From: Crocinitomix algicola
GTDB lineage: Bacteria; Bacteroidota; Bacteroidia; Flavobacteriales_D; Crocinitomicaceae
Assembly (NCBI RefSeq): GCF_001661595.2
Contig: NZ_LYPF02000004.1
Location: forward strand, 62,001 to 126,000
DNA length: 64,000 nucleotides
Direction: 5' to 3'
The notes under the pieces were generated by a model that worked only from the letters and a program-made list of their open reading frames with translations, did no database searches and was not told where the DNA came from. Each line of letters opens with the position of its first letter. Positions within the stretch are counted from its first letter, which is position 1. Both the position numbers and the translations under genes were made by a program. This document shows positions 26,616 to 35,997 of this stretch, in pieces.

Positions 26616-27902
26616 ATGAATGTATTGGTATTAGGTTCAGGAGGAAGAGAGCACGCGTTTGCTTGGAAAATTGCTCAAAGCTCTCAAATCGACAAATTGT
26701 TTATCGCACCAGGTAATGCAGGTACTGCCCAAGAAGGCACGAATGTAGACTTGGCTGTAGATGATTTTGACGGCATTAAAGCATTTTGTCTACAAGAGAA
26801 AATTGATTTCGTTTTTGTAGGTCCTGAATTGCCACTAGTAAAAGGAATTCATGATTTCTTTTTAGGTGACGAGGAGATTAAACATATTTCCATTATTGGG
26901 CCAAATAAGGAAGCTGCGCAGCTCGAAGGGAGTAAAGATTTTTCGAAGCGCTTCATGAAACGGCACAATATTCCAACCGCTAAATATCAAACCTTTACAA
27001 AAGAAACGTTAGACGAAGGTTATGCATTTTTGGAAAGTTTAAAACCTCCTTTCGTTTTAAAGGCTGATGGATTAGCAGCTGGAAAAGGAGTTTTAATTCT
27101 AGATAATTTAGAAGAAGCAAAAAATGAGTTGAAGTCGATGTTAACCGAGTCTAAGTTTGGAGCAGCTTCAAATCAAGTAGTTATTGAAGAGTTTTTAAAG
27201 GGGATCGAATTATCGGTTTTTGTAATTACGGACGGTACATCCTACAAGAAATTACCTGAAGCCAAAGATTATAAACGTATTGGTGAAGGGGATACCGGTT
27301 TAAATACTGGAGGAATGGGTGCCGTATCTCCTGTTCCTTTCGCAAACCAGGCATTTATGGATAAAGTGGAAAATCAAGTGATTATTCCAACCATAAAAGG
27401 TTTGAAAAAAGACGGTATAGATTATCAAGGTTTCATCTTCTTTGGACTGATGAATGTTAAAAATGACCCTTTTGTGATCGAGTATAATTGCCGAATGGGT
27501 GACCCGGAAACGGAAGTGGTTATTCCACGATTGAAATCAGATATTTTAGAATTATTCGAAGGCGTTGCGACACGAACTTTATCCGAAAGAGATGTTGAGT
27601 TTGATGATCGTACAGCAACAACCGTAATGATGGTGTCAGGAGGGTATCCAGAAGCTTACGAAAAAGAAAAGTCGATCACAGGTTTAACGGGTATACATGA
27701 TTCTTTAGTGTTTCACGCAGGAACGAAAAAGGATGGCCCAACTGTATTGACTGCTGGAGGTCGTGTGTTGGCAGTTACATCCTACGGAAAAAACAAGGAT
27801 AAAGCATTAAAAACAAGTTACGAAAATATCGAAAAAATAAATTTCGAAGGTGCATATTATCGTAAGGATATTGGTTTTGATATTAAAGAAGAAGAAGATT
27901 AA
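26616..27902 (+). CDS. purD: Phosphoribosylamine-glycine ligase
   Basis: 428 residues, full length. The N-domain motif GSGGREHAFAWK begins at residue 7. The ATP-grasp domain contains LKADGLAAGKGV, NTGGMGAVSP and EYNCRMGDPETEV. It ligates glycine to phosphoribosylamine in purine synthesis. It stands alone, with its own TAAATTTG element and no other pur genes nearby. Confidence 0.98.
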   Translation: MNVLVLGSGGREHAFAWKIAQSSQIDKLFIAPGNAGTAQEGTNVDLAVDDFDGIKAFCLQEKIDFVFVGPELPLVKGIHDFFLGDEEIKHISIIGPNKEAAQLEGSKDFSKRFMKRHNIPTAKYQTFTKETLDEGYAFLESLKPPFVLKADGLAAGKGVLILDNLEEAKNELKSMLTESKFGAASNQVVIEEFLKGIELSVFVITDGTSYKKLPEAKDYKRIGEGDTGLNTGGMGAVSPVPFANQAFMDKVENQVIIPTIKGLKKDGIDYQGFIFFGLMNVKNDPFVIEYNCRMGDPETEVVIPRLKSDILELFEGVATRTLSERDVEFDDRTATTVMMVSGGYPEAYEKEKSITGLTGIHDSLVFHAGTKKDGPTVLTAGGRVLAVTSYGKNKDKALKTSYENIEKINFEGAYYRKDIGFDIKEEED

Positions 27903-27973
27903 TAGCATTGTTCGCTTTTTAGCTTTTTTTCATGTCAAATAAATCCTTATATTCGTTAGACAGAATTTAATAA

Positions 27974-29242
27974 ATGGATCCCGAACCCGAATTGGTCGTT
28001 TGGCCAGTCATATTAATTACGCTGCTTTGCTCTGCGTTCTTTTCAGGAATGGAGATTGCCTTTGTTTCCGCCAATAGGTTAAAAATCGAATTGGATAAGA
28101 ATAGAGGATCTTCTCCCGCAAAAATATTAGCCTTTTTCGTAAAAAATACGTCGAACTTCATCAGTGCAATGCTGTTGGGAAACAATGTTTCACTTGTTGT
28201 GTATGGAATTTACATGGCTATATGGTTAGAGCCATTTTTACAGTTCGCAGAGCCTTATCCGGCATTGTTGCTTCTGTTGCAAACCGTTTTGTCGACATTA
28301 GTGGTACTTATTACGGCTGAATTTTTACCGAAGGCCATTTTTAGAATAAACCCGAATGGGATATTAAATGTAGCAGCGTTTCCACTTTTGTTAATGTATT
28401 GGATTTTCTTTTTACCGACAATGGTAATCATGTGGTTTTCTAATTTGTTTTTAAAGATTATGAAAACGGATATAAAAGATTCTCAACAGGTGTTTACCAA
28501 GGTTGATTTGGATCATTATGTACGTGATTTAAACGATCGAATAGAGGAAGATGCACACATGGAAAATGAAATTCAAATTCTTAATAATGCATTAGAGTTT
28601 TCGAAAGTTAAAGCGAGAGATTGCATGGTTCCTAGAACAGATATAGTCGCTTGTAATATTGAAGATGAAATTCAGGTTTTGAAGGAAAAATTCATCAAAA
28701 CAGGATTGTCAAAAATACTTATATATAGAGATTCTATCGATAATATTATAGGATACGTTCACGCTTACGAATTGTTCAAAAAACCAGAGCATATAAAAAA
28801 CGTAATGTTGCCAATTGGTGTCGTTCCTGAAGCGATTATGGCAAAAGAACTGCTAGAGCAATTTTCAAAAAGTAACCGAAATATTGTTGTGGTGGTTGAT
28901 GAGTTTGGAGGAACTTCAGGAGTAATAACCGTTGAGGATATTATTGAAGAAATTTTTGGTGAAATCGAAGATGAACATGATATTGACAATGAGTTTGAAG
29001 AGCAAATAGATGAAAAAACTTATTTATTCTCCGGTCGAACAGAAATTGATTACATCGTTCAAGAATACGATTTGCCATTAGAGATTAGTGAAGAATACGA
29101 AACTTTGGCTGGATATGTAATTGCGCAACTCGAAGAAATTCCAGAGCCTAAAGAAATCATAGAAAATGATCAGTTAATTCTTACGGTAGAGTCGGTAACG
29201 GACTCCAGAATAGAACTAGTTAAAATCGAAATGAAAGATTAA
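27974..29242 (+). CDS. CNNM/CorC-family membrane protein (DUF21, CBS pair, CorC_HlyC)
   Basis: 422 residues. An N-terminal DUF21 domain with about four transmembrane helices (10-165) contains FFSGMEIAFVSAN. A CBS pair (about 205-325) contains CMVPRTDIV and DEFGGTSGVITVEDIIEEI. A CorC_HlyC transporter-associated domain ends the protein. Relatives export or regulate Mg2+/Co2+, and some are labelled hemolysin-like. GldE has the same architecture, but the N-terminus here does not look like GldE, so I give no symbol. Confidence 0.88.
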   Translation: MDPEPELVVWPVILITLLCSAFFSGMEIAFVSANRLKIELDKNRGSSPAKILAFFVKNTSNFISAMLLGNNVSLVVYGIYMAIWLEPFLQFAEPYPALLLLLQTVLSTLVVLITAEFLPKAIFRINPNGILNVAAFPLLLMYWIFFLPTMVIMWFSNLFLKIMKTDIKDSQQVFTKVDLDHYVRDLNDRIEEDAHMENEIQILNNALEFSKVKARDCMVPRTDIVACNIEDEIQVLKEKFIKTGLSKILIYRDSIDNIIGYVHAYELFKKPEHIKNVMLPIGVVPEAIMAKELLEQFSKSNRNIVVVVDEFGGTSGVITVEDIIEEIFGEIEDEHDIDNEFEEQIDEKTYLFSGRTEIDYIVQEYDLPLEISEEYETLAGYVIAQLEEIPEPKEIIENDQLILTVESVTDSRIELVKIEMKD

Positions 29243-29287
29243 CATTTCGCTAATTTTGTGATACGCCGAACAGAAGAGCTTTTTTTG

Positions 29288-29295
29288 TACATTTG
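29288..29295 (+). promoter_or_regulatory. -7 element upstream of bactofilin-ATP synthase cluster
   Basis: TACATTTG, 20 nt before the bactofilin ATG. Confidence 0.5.
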
Positions 29296-29315
29296 TAAGA
29301 CACAAAATTATTTTC

Positions 29316-29744
29316 ATGTTAAAAGGAGGAAAAAGTAAAGAAGAAGTTACCAACTCACCCGATAAATTAAACAGAATAGTTGAAGGAACACATATCACGG
29401 GTGATATCAAAGCAGATAGCAATTTTCGGATTGATGGAAAGCTTGATGGATCGTTAGACACATTAGGCAAATTAGTGATAGGTCCAACAGGACGTATTGA
29501 GGGAGATGTGAAATGTAATAACGCGGATATTGAAGGTGAAATGATTGGAAACTTAGTTGTTGATGGATTGCTAAACATTAAATCTACAGCAAAAATTGAG
29601 GGGAATATAACAACCAATCAAATCGGTATGGAAGTGGGATGTGAGTTTAGTGGTGTTTGTAATTATGTGCAAAAAGGCGATGCAAACTTACTGGCAAATA
29701 AAACAAAAAAGCTGGCTGATAAAGATTCAGAAGTAGTTTACTAA
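29316..29744 (+). CDS. Bactofilin family cytoskeletal protein
   Basis: 142 residues. A short disordered N-terminus is followed by a bactofilin beta-helix (about 25-120) with repeating Gly/Val/Ile turns such as HITGDIKADSNFRIDG and GRIEGDVKC. There is no signal peptide. Bactofilins self-assemble into cytoplasmic filaments and place cell-envelope enzymes in other bacteria. The stop overlaps the atpZ ATG by 1 base, so it is translationally linked to the ATP synthase assembly genes. Confidence 0.92.
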   Translation: MLKGGKSKEEVTNSPDKLNRIVEGTHITGDIKADSNFRIDGKLDGSLDTLGKLVIGPTGRIEGDVKCNNADIEGEMIGNLVVDGLLNIKSTAKIEGNITTNQIGMEVGCEFSGVCNYVQKGDANLLANKTKKLADKDSEVVY

Positions 29745-29974
29745 TGAAAAATAATTACGTCAAATTTTCTGCAGTTGGTATTCAAATGGCTGTGGTAATT
29801 ATTGCAGGTGCCTTTGGAGGTAACGCGCTTGACGAAAAATACCAAACTGAAAAACCAGTTTGGACAATTGTATTTTCACTTCTTGGTGTTGCAATTGGAC
29901 TTTACCTTGTCATTAAGGAAGTTATAAACCTCAATAAAGACGATGAAAAAAAAGATCATCAAAACGGCAATTAA
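29744..29974 (+). CDS. atpZ: AtpZ/AtpI-family ATP synthase accessory membrane protein
   Basis: 76 residues with two transmembrane helices (about 8-25 and 40-58) joined by a short loop containing GGNALDEKY, then a Lys/Asp-rich tail. The size, hairpin topology and position just upstream of atpB are those of AtpZ/AtpI, which assist F0 assembly or ion supply. It starts 1 base inside the bactofilin stop and overlaps the next gene by 32 nt. Confidence 0.82.
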   Translation: MKNNYVKFSAVGIQMAVVIIAGAFGGNALDEKYQTEKPVWTIVFSLLGVAIGLYLVIKEVINLNKDDEKKDHQNGN

Positions 29975-30338
29975 TCTTCTATTAGTTTTTGCTTTTATAG
30001 GTGGTGTTCACCTGCTGTTACTTGAATTTGTTTTGCCGGCAGACTACAAGGAAACAAAATTAATTTTTATTTACATTTTCTTGTATTTGTTTATCGTGTT
30101 AGGGATGACAGGTGTGTACGCGGTTCAAAAGCACAATAAAGAACAATTAACCAATGCATTATTAGCATTTACCGTGCTTCAGTTTTTAGCATCATTGGTT
30201 TTTTTATTGCCCGAATTATTAAATAAAGATGAAAACACATTAAAATACGTCTACCAATTTTTTGGAGTTTTTTTTCCTGTATTATTGGTCGAATCTCTTA
30301 TTCTTATTGGGATAGTAAACGAGAAAGAGGAAAAATAA
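29943..30338 (+). CDS. AtpI-like four-helix membrane protein of the atp cluster
   Basis: 131 residues, with about four hydrophobic helices (8-28, 38-60, 70-92, 103-124) separated by short charged loops. It has no catalytic motif. Its position between atpZ and atpB and its topology suggest an ATP synthase subunit I-like assembly factor, but sequence recognition is weak. Its start lies inside atpZ, indicating coupled translation. Confidence 0.7.
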   Translation: MKKKIIKTAINLLLVFAFIGGVHLLLLEFVLPADYKETKLIFIYIFLYLFIVLGMTGVYAVQKHNKEQLTNALLAFTVLQFLASLVFLLPELLNKDENTLKYVYQFFGVFFPVLLVESLILIGIVNEKEEK

Positions 30339-30393
30339 ATCCACTTTTTCAAATTATTCTCAAAAGGGGGATGCCCAATTGGTTTTTATATAT

Positions 30394-30401
30394 TAACTTT
30401 G
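30394..30401 (+). promoter_or_regulatory. -7 element upstream of atpB
   Basis: TAACTTTG, 47 nt before the atpB ATG. A TTG lies only 12 nt upstream, so the match is partial. It may give the main atp subunits a promoter separate from the bactofilin one. Confidence 0.45.
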
Positions 30402-30448
30402 CGGCAAATTTTTGAAGGTAAACTTAAAAGTTCATTAGAACAGTTACA

Positions 30449-31570
30449 ATGGCAACGATTTTAAGAAGCACACTGCTAGTATTTTTATTGGGTGTTGGAG
30501 TTATTTCTAAAGCACAACACGGGCATGAAGAATTAAATCATGATGCTGGTCATGAGCATGAAGAAGTTCAGACGGATGAGCATCACGAAGAAGAAGGAGG
30601 CTTTGACGCCTTGCATCACGTGATGGACGCGCACGATGTTCATTTATGGGGTGAAGGTGAAAGTTCTTTTTCAATACCTCTTCCAGTAATTTTATGGACG
30701 GACAATGGTTTAGTGACTTTTATGTCATCTGCTTTTCATCATGATGATGCTGGCCATCACGTTGTGAATAGAAATGGAATGAATTTCGTAAAGTCTCACG
30801 GAAAGATTTATCAACTCAATCAAGGTGCTGAACATGCAGAATTCGATGCAGAGCATCATATAACAAATGCAGTTAAGCCTTTGGATATTTCAATTACTAA
30901 AAATGTTTTCGCTATTTTCTGTGTTGCAATTATTATGATTCTGGTTTTTAGAGCAGTTGGTAAACAATACAGAGGAAAAGAAGTTGCTGATGCACCTACC
31001 GGTATTGCTGCATGGATGGAGCCAATGATTTTGTTTGTTAGAGATTTCTCAATTGAAAACATTGGTGAACATAAGTACGTGAAGTTTATGCCTTATCTCT
31101 TGACTGTATTCTTTTTTATCTGGTTTGGAAATATGTTCGGATTGATTCCGTTTTTAGGTGGAATTAATATGACAGGTAGTATTTCAATTACATTAACACT
31201 TGCTGCATTTACATTAATTATACAACTTGTTAATGCTAAAGGGCCTTTCTGGAAACATATTTTTGCGCCTCCAGGTGTTCCTGTAGCTTTATATCCAATA
31301 TTGGTTCCTATCGAACTAATTGGGATGTTCGTAAAGCCAGCAGCTTTAACAATTCGTTTGTTTGCTAACATTACAGCGGGACACATTATTATCTTATCTT
31401 TATTAGGAATTATCTTTACTTATAAAAACATGGCTTGGGCGGGATTGGCTGTGCCAATGGCATTGTTCATTTCTGTGCTAGAAATTTTAGTGGCATTTCT
31501 ACAAGCATATATTTTCACCATGTTATCAGCAATGTTCATCGGAGCAGCAGTTGATGATGGTCACCACTAA
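30449..31570 (+). CDS. atpB: ATP synthase F0 subunit a
   Basis: 373 residues, well above the roughly 270 of E. coli. A signal peptide (1-22, ending ISKAQ) and a His/Glu/Asp-rich periplasmic segment (about 23-70, e.g. HGHEELNHDAGHEHEE) precede the membrane domain. The essential proton-channel Arg is Arg303 in LTIRLFAN. About five to six transmembrane helices follow residue 150. The protein forms the half-channels for protons against the c-ring. The extension appears typical of Bacteroidota subunit a. Confidence 0.96.
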   Translation: MATILRSTLLVFLLGVGVISKAQHGHEELNHDAGHEHEEVQTDEHHEEEGGFDALHHVMDAHDVHLWGEGESSFSIPLPVILWTDNGLVTFMSSAFHHDDAGHHVVNRNGMNFVKSHGKIYQLNQGAEHAEFDAEHHITNAVKPLDISITKNVFAIFCVAIIMILVFRAVGKQYRGKEVADAPTGIAAWMEPMILFVRDFSIENIGEHKYVKFMPYLLTVFFFIWFGNMFGLIPFLGGINMTGSISITLTLAAFTLIIQLVNAKGPFWKHIFAPPGVPVALYPILVPIELIGMFVKPAALTIRLFANITAGHIIILSLLGIIFTYKNMAWAGLAVPMALFISVLEILVAFLQAYIFTMLSAMFIGAAVDDGHH

Positions 31571-31609
31571 TTATAAATTTGTATATTAATTGTTAAACTA
31601 AATAAATAA

Positions 31610-31816
<207 letters not shown>

Positions 31817-31828
31817 GAAAAAAAATGG

Positions 31829-31861
31829 TACACTTACTTAGGGATTGCCTAGGTAAGTGTA
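31829..31861 (+). terminator. Hairpin between atpE and atpF (partial terminator or mRNA stabiliser)
   Basis: A 14-bp stem (31829-31842 with 31848-31861, one G:U pair) encloses a 5-nt loop GATTG and is followed by TTTTAACTT. It begins 12 nt past the atpE stop codon. The T-tract is short, so read-through into atpF is expected. Confidence 0.75.
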
Positions 31862-31897
31862 TTTTAACTTAACAATTGAATAGAAAAAATTAAGAAA

Positions 31898-32392
31898 ATG
31901 AGTTTAATTACACCAGCATTTGGTCAAATTTTTTGGGGCGGTTTAGTATTTTTAATTTTATTGTTCCTACTTGCAAAATTAGCTTGGAAACCAGTTTTAA
32001 GCGCAGTTAAGAATCGTGAAGAAGGAATTCGTGAATCGATCGAATTGGCAGCTAAAACAAAGGCTGAAATGGAGACCTTGAAAGCGCAAAATGAAGAGTT
32101 GTTGAAAGAGGCTCGAATTGAACGCGATAAAATGATCAGCGAGGCGAGTGAAACAGCTAAGAAAATGATTGCTGAAGCGAAAGAAGAAGGTAAAGCGCAA
32201 CAAGCAAAAATTGTTGAAGATGCTCAAAAAGTAATTAATGCTGAAAAAGCAGCTGCCATTTCTGAATTAAAAACTCAAGTAGCTTCTTTATCGTTAGAAA
32301 TTGCAGAAAAAGTAATCAAAGGAGAGTTAGCCTCTGATGATAAACAAAAAGCATTGGCAGAACAAATTGCAAATGATATTAGCTTAAACTAA
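31898..32392 (+). CDS. atpF: ATP synthase F0 subunit b
   Basis: 164 residues. One N-terminal membrane helix (about 8-28, FWGGLVFLILLFLLAKLAW) is followed by a long charged coiled coil (Ala/Glu/Lys-rich, 35-150). It forms the peripheral stalk linking F0 to the delta subunit of F1. It lies 4 nt upstream of atpH. Confidence 0.96.
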   Translation: MSLITPAFGQIFWGGLVFLILLFLLAKLAWKPVLSAVKNREEGIRESIELAAKTKAEMETLKAQNEELLKEARIERDKMISEASETAKKMIAEAKEEGKAQQAKIVEDAQKVINAEKAAAISELKTQVASLSLEIAEKVIKGELASDDKQKALAEQIANDISLN

Positions 32393-32396
32393 TCCA

Positions 32397-32933
32397 ATGA
32401 GCGTAACAAGAGTAGCATATCGATACGCGCAGTCGTTGATTGACTTGGCCACTGAAAAGAAAGTAGTTGAGGAGGTTTATGCAGACATGAATCAATTGTC
32501 GACTGTTTGTAAAGATTCACAAGACTTTAAAAATCTTTTAAATAGCCCTGTGATTACAGGACAAAAAAAATTAGAAGTTTTTAAAGCAATTTTCGATGGT
32601 AAAGTAAATTCTGCAACAATGGATTTACTGAACTTAATAGTTAAAAATGAGCGTGAAAATGTTCTTCCAGCAATCGCTAAAGGATTTATAGAGCTCTATA
32701 AAAAATCGAATGGTATTCATGAGGTTTTCGTAACTTCAGCACACCCCCTTGATCAAGCAACAAAAGACAAAATTGTTGAAAAGTTGAAGGCTGGCGTGAA
32801 CGGTACAATTGAATTACACGAAAAAGTGGATCCAGAATTAATTGGTGGATTCGTAGTAAGAATAGACGACCAGCAGATTGATGCTTCAATTGCAAGTCAA
32901 CTATCAAATTTGAAAAACGTTTTATTAAATTAA
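32397..32933 (+). CDS. atpH: ATP synthase F1 subunit delta
   Basis: 178 residues. The N-terminal helical bundle starts VAYRYAQSLIDLA, and the C-terminal motif ends in VDPELIGGFVVRIDDQQIDASI. It attaches the peripheral stalk to the top of F1. It is in the standard order atpF-atpH-atpA. Confidence 0.97.
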   Translation: MSVTRVAYRYAQSLIDLATEKKVVEEVYADMNQLSTVCKDSQDFKNLLNSPVITGQKKLEVFKAIFDGKVNSATMDLLNLIVKNERENVLPAIAKGFIELYKKSNGIHEVFVTSAHPLDQATKDKIVEKLKAGVNGTIELHEKVDPELIGGFVVRIDDQQIDASIASQLSNLKNVLLN

Positions 32934-32991
32934 AATAAATGATAGAAGGAATGAATTTTCATTTCTTTTAACATCTAAAATCTAGACAAAA

Positions 32992-34566
32992 ATGGCAGAT
33001 GTAAAACCAGCAGAAGTTTCTGCAATCTTGAGAGAACAACTTTCAGGGTTTAAATCAGAAGCAGAATTAGAAGAAGTTGGAACCGTCCTTCAAGTAGGTG
33101 ATGGTATTGCTCGTATTTATGGATTATCTAGCGTTCAATACGGTGAGATGATCGAATTTAAATCAGGATTAAGAGCAATCGTTCTTAACCTTGAAGAAGA
33201 TAATGTTGGAGCGGTATTACTTGGAAAAGGAAATGACATCAAAGAAGGTGATACAGTTAAACGTTTGCGTTTAATTGCTTCAATTAAAGTTGGTGAAGGT
33301 ATTGTAGGTCGTGTAGTGGATACCATGGGTATTCCTATCGATGGTAAAGGACCAATTGAAGGAGAAACTTTCGAAATGCCTCTAGAGCGTAAAGCACCAG
33401 GTGTTATCTATCGTGAACCGGTTACAGAGCCGTTACAAACTGGTATTAAAGCAATTGATGCTATGATTCCTGTTGGTAGAGGACAGCGTGAGCTAGTAAT
33501 TGGTGACCGTCAAACAGGTAAAACGACGGTTTGTATCGATACGATTATTAATCAGAAAGAATTTTACGATAAAGGAGAACCTGTATATTGTATCTATGTA
33601 GCGGTTGGACAAAAAGCATCTACCGTTGCAGGATTAGTTTCTAAATTAGAAGCTGCTGGAGCAATGGCTTATACTACAATCGTTGCGGCTAATGCTTCTG
33701 ATGCTGCTCCTTTACAGTTTTATGCGCCATTTGCTGGTGCGGCCATCGGAGAGTACTTTAGAGATACAGGTCGTCCAGCATTGATCGTTTTTGATGATTT
33801 ATCGAAACAAGCTGTAGCTTACCGTGAGGTTTCTTTGCTTTTAAGAAGACCACCGGGACGTGAGGCTTATCCTGGAGACGTTTTCTACTTGCACTCAAGA
33901 TTACTAGAGAGAGCAGCAAAAGTGATAAACGATGACAAGATTGCGAGCGAAATGAATGATATTCCAGCATCGTTAAAAGGTAAAATAAAAGGTGGAGGTT
34001 CGTTAACGGCACTACCAATTATTGAAACTCAAGCTGGTGACGTTTCTGCTTATATCCCAACTAACGTAATTTCAATTACTGACGGACAAATTTTCTTGGA
34101 GTCGAACTTGTTCAATTCAGGTGTACGTCCAGCGATTAACGTGGGTATTTCGGTATCTCGTGTAGGGGGAAATGCACAAATTAAATCAATGAAAAAAGTT
34201 TCGGGTACATTGAAACTTGATCAGGCACAATACAGAGAGTTAGAAGCATTTGCTAAATTCGGATCGGATTTGGATGCTGCTACTAAGTCAGTGTTGGACA
34301 AAGGTGCTCGTAACGTGGAAATCCTAAAACAAAATGAAGGTGATCCATTTAGAGTTGAAAACCAAATTGCAATAATTTTCGCTGGAACAAAAGGTTTGTT
34401 AAGTAACGTTCCAGTAAATAAAGTTAAAGCTTTCGAAAAAGAATATATTGATTACTTAAATGCGAATCATAAAGATGTAATGGATATCCTTGCATCAGGA
34501 AAGTACGCTGATGAGCAAACTTCAGTATTAGAGAAAGTAGCACTTGAATTAGCTGCGAAATATTAA
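32992..34566 (+). CDS. atpA: ATP synthase F1 subunit alpha
   Basis: 524 residues, full length. The P-loop GDRQTGKT is at 171-178. A beta-barrel N-domain, the nucleotide-binding core and the C-terminal helical domain are present, and the signature [11 protein letters not shown] is intact. Alpha binds nucleotide non-catalytically and alternates with beta; the beta gene (atpD) is not in this window. Confidence 0.98.
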   Translation: MADVKPAEVSAILREQLSGFKSEAELEEVGTVLQVGDGIARIYGLSSVQYGEMIEFKSGLRAIVLNLEEDNVGAVLLGKGNDIKEGDTVKRLRLIASIKVGEGIVGRVVDTMGIPIDGKGPIEGETFEMPLERKAPGVIYREPVTEPLQTGIKAIDAMIPVGRGQRELVIGDRQTGKTTVCIDTIINQKEFYDKGEPVYCIYVAVGQKASTVAGLVSKLEAAGAMAYTTIVAANASDAAPLQFYAPFAGAAIGEYFRDTGRPALIVFDDLSKQAVAYREVSLLLRRPPGREAYPGDVFYLHSRLLERAAKVINDDKIASEMNDIPASLKGKIKGGGSLTALPIIETQAGDVSAYIPTNVISITDGQIFLESNLFNSGVRPAINVGISVSRVGGNAQIKSMKKVSGTLKLDQAQYRELEAFAKFGSDLDAATKSVLDKGARNVEILKQNEGDPFRVENQIAIIFAGTKGLLSNVPVNKVKAFEKEYIDYLNANHKDVMDILASGKYADEQTSVLEKVALELAAKY

Positions 34567-34627
34567 TAATAAGATATAGGATGGATGGTGTTTTCGGATA
34601 TCATCCTAAACCTAAAGCTAAAATAGC

Positions 34628-35509
34628 ATGGCTAACTTAAAAGAAATTAGAAACAGAATTACTTCAGTATCATCTACGATGCAGATAACATCTGCTATGA
34701 AAATGGTATCTGCAGCTAAGTTAAAAAGAGCACAAGATGCGGTAGCGAAAATGATGCCGTACGCTAACAAACTACAAGAAATGTTAAGTAGTGTTTCTTC
34801 TTCTCTCGATGCGGCAGAAAATATTTATTCGGTGGATCGTGAAGTTAAGAATGTTGTTCTTGTTCCTATTACTTCAAATAGAGGTCTTTGTGGCGGTTTT
34901 AACAACTATGTAATCAAAGAAACGTTACGTTTAGTAGCAGAAGATTACAAAGGATTGGAAATCTCAATTATGCCGATTGGTAAAAAAGCAACTGATGCTT
35001 TTAAAAAAACAGAAATGTACCAAAATAAGGCTTTCTTACCAGGTAATTTAGATGAACTTTGGAATGAGCTAACCTATGCAAATGCAGCGCCAATAGCTGA
35101 ACAGTTAATGGAGGCTTATGCGAAAGGTGAAGTAGATAAAGTTGTTTTAGTGTACAATCATTCTAAGAATGTAGCTACACAAGTGGTACAAACAAGTCAG
35201 CTTTTACCTGTAATTCAAGATGAAATAGAAGAAAGTCAAGCGAGTCGAGACTATATTTTTGAACCGTCTAAAGAAGAAATAGTAACTGAATTGTTACCTA
35301 AGACGTTGAAAACACAATTGTATAGTATTTTATTGGAATCGTATGCTGGTGAGCATGGTGCTCGAATGACGGCAATGCACAAAGCTACTGATAATGCAAG
35401 TGAGTTAAATAAAGCGCTTAAGTTAGAATACAATAAAGCTAGACAAGCGGCTATTACTAATGAAATTTTGGAAATTGTAGGAGGTGCAGAAGCATTGAAT
35501 AACGATTAA
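34628..35509 (+). CDS. atpG: ATP synthase F1 subunit gamma
   Basis: 293 residues. The N-terminal helix begins LKEIRNRITSVSSTMQITSAMKMV and the C-terminal helix ends with NKARQAAITNEILEIVGGAEAL. It is the rotating central shaft. A terminator follows directly, so the operon ends here without atpD and atpC, as expected in many Bacteroidota where these two sit at a separate locus. Confidence 0.98.
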   Translation: MANLKEIRNRITSVSSTMQITSAMKMVSAAKLKRAQDAVAKMMPYANKLQEMLSSVSSSLDAAENIYSVDREVKNVVLVPITSNRGLCGGFNNYVIKETLRLVAEDYKGLEISIMPIGKKATDAFKKTEMYQNKAFLPGNLDELWNELTYANAAPIAEQLMEAYAKGEVDKVVLVYNHSKNVATQVVQTSQLLPVIQDEIEESQASRDYIFEPSKEEIVTELLPKTLKTQLYSILLESYAGEHGARMTAMHKATDNASELNKALKLEYNKARQAAITNEILEIVGGAEALNND

Positions 35510-35530
35510 AAAATTTAATAATTTTAAAAG

Positions 35531-35566
35531 AATCCCATCTGTGTTGTGCAGGTGGGATTTTTTTGT
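35531..35566 (+). terminator. Terminator of the atp operon
   Basis: AATCCCATCTG (35531-35541) pairs with CAGGTGGGATT (35549-35559) with one G:U pair, then a T-run. Confidence 0.9.
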
Positions 35567-35646
35567 TTAAAAAGGAAATTCTTCTGTTTTGTGAATACGC
35601 TATGTGATGAATGTTTGTATCTTTATCCGACCAGAAAACTTAGACA

Positions 35647-35997
35647 ATGACCTTAGGTGAACGAATTCAAAAACTACGGAAGGAAAAAAGATTAACTCAG
35701 GCTGCTTTAGCATCAAATATAGGCGTTTCTGTGGCGCAATTGACACGCTATGAAACTCAAGGTGTACAACCCAATGCCGAGGCTTTAAAACGTATGGCTA
35801 TGGTTTTTGGAATTACCATTGATTTTCTAGTGAACGGAACTACTGAACAAAAAGCGATTGATGCAATTACGGATGCAAAATTACTTGGTTTGTTTAAGCA
35901 GATTGAAAATCTCAACACAGATGATAGAATGGTTATCTCCAAGCTAATTGAAGCTTTTGCCATTCGTAAAGAACTTGAGCATATGTTGAAGAACTAG
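35647..35997 (+). CDS. XRE-family transcriptional regulator
   Basis: 116 residues. The N-terminal HTH_3 domain (about 4-62) has the pattern LGERIQKLRKEKRLTQAALASNIGVS ... YETQGVQPN, with the recognition helix around SVAQLTRYE. The C-terminal half (ALKRMAMVFG..., LNTDDRMVISKLIEAFAIRKE) is helical and may dimerise. Target genes cannot be inferred. Its stop overlaps the convergent ribE stop by 4 bases. A weak -7-like TATCTTTA lies at 35618-35625. Confidence 0.85.
   Translation: MTLGERIQKLRKEKRLTQAALASNIGVSVAQLTRYETQGVQPNAEALKRMAMVFGITIDFLVNGTTEQKAIDAITDAKLLGLFKQIENLNTDDRMVISKLIEAFAIRKELEHMLKN

Noticed and set aside
27974-29242. Gliding protein GldE
   Set aside because: The DUF21-CBS-CorC architecture is shared, but the N-terminus resembles general CNNM/CorC proteins and no other gld gene is adjacent.
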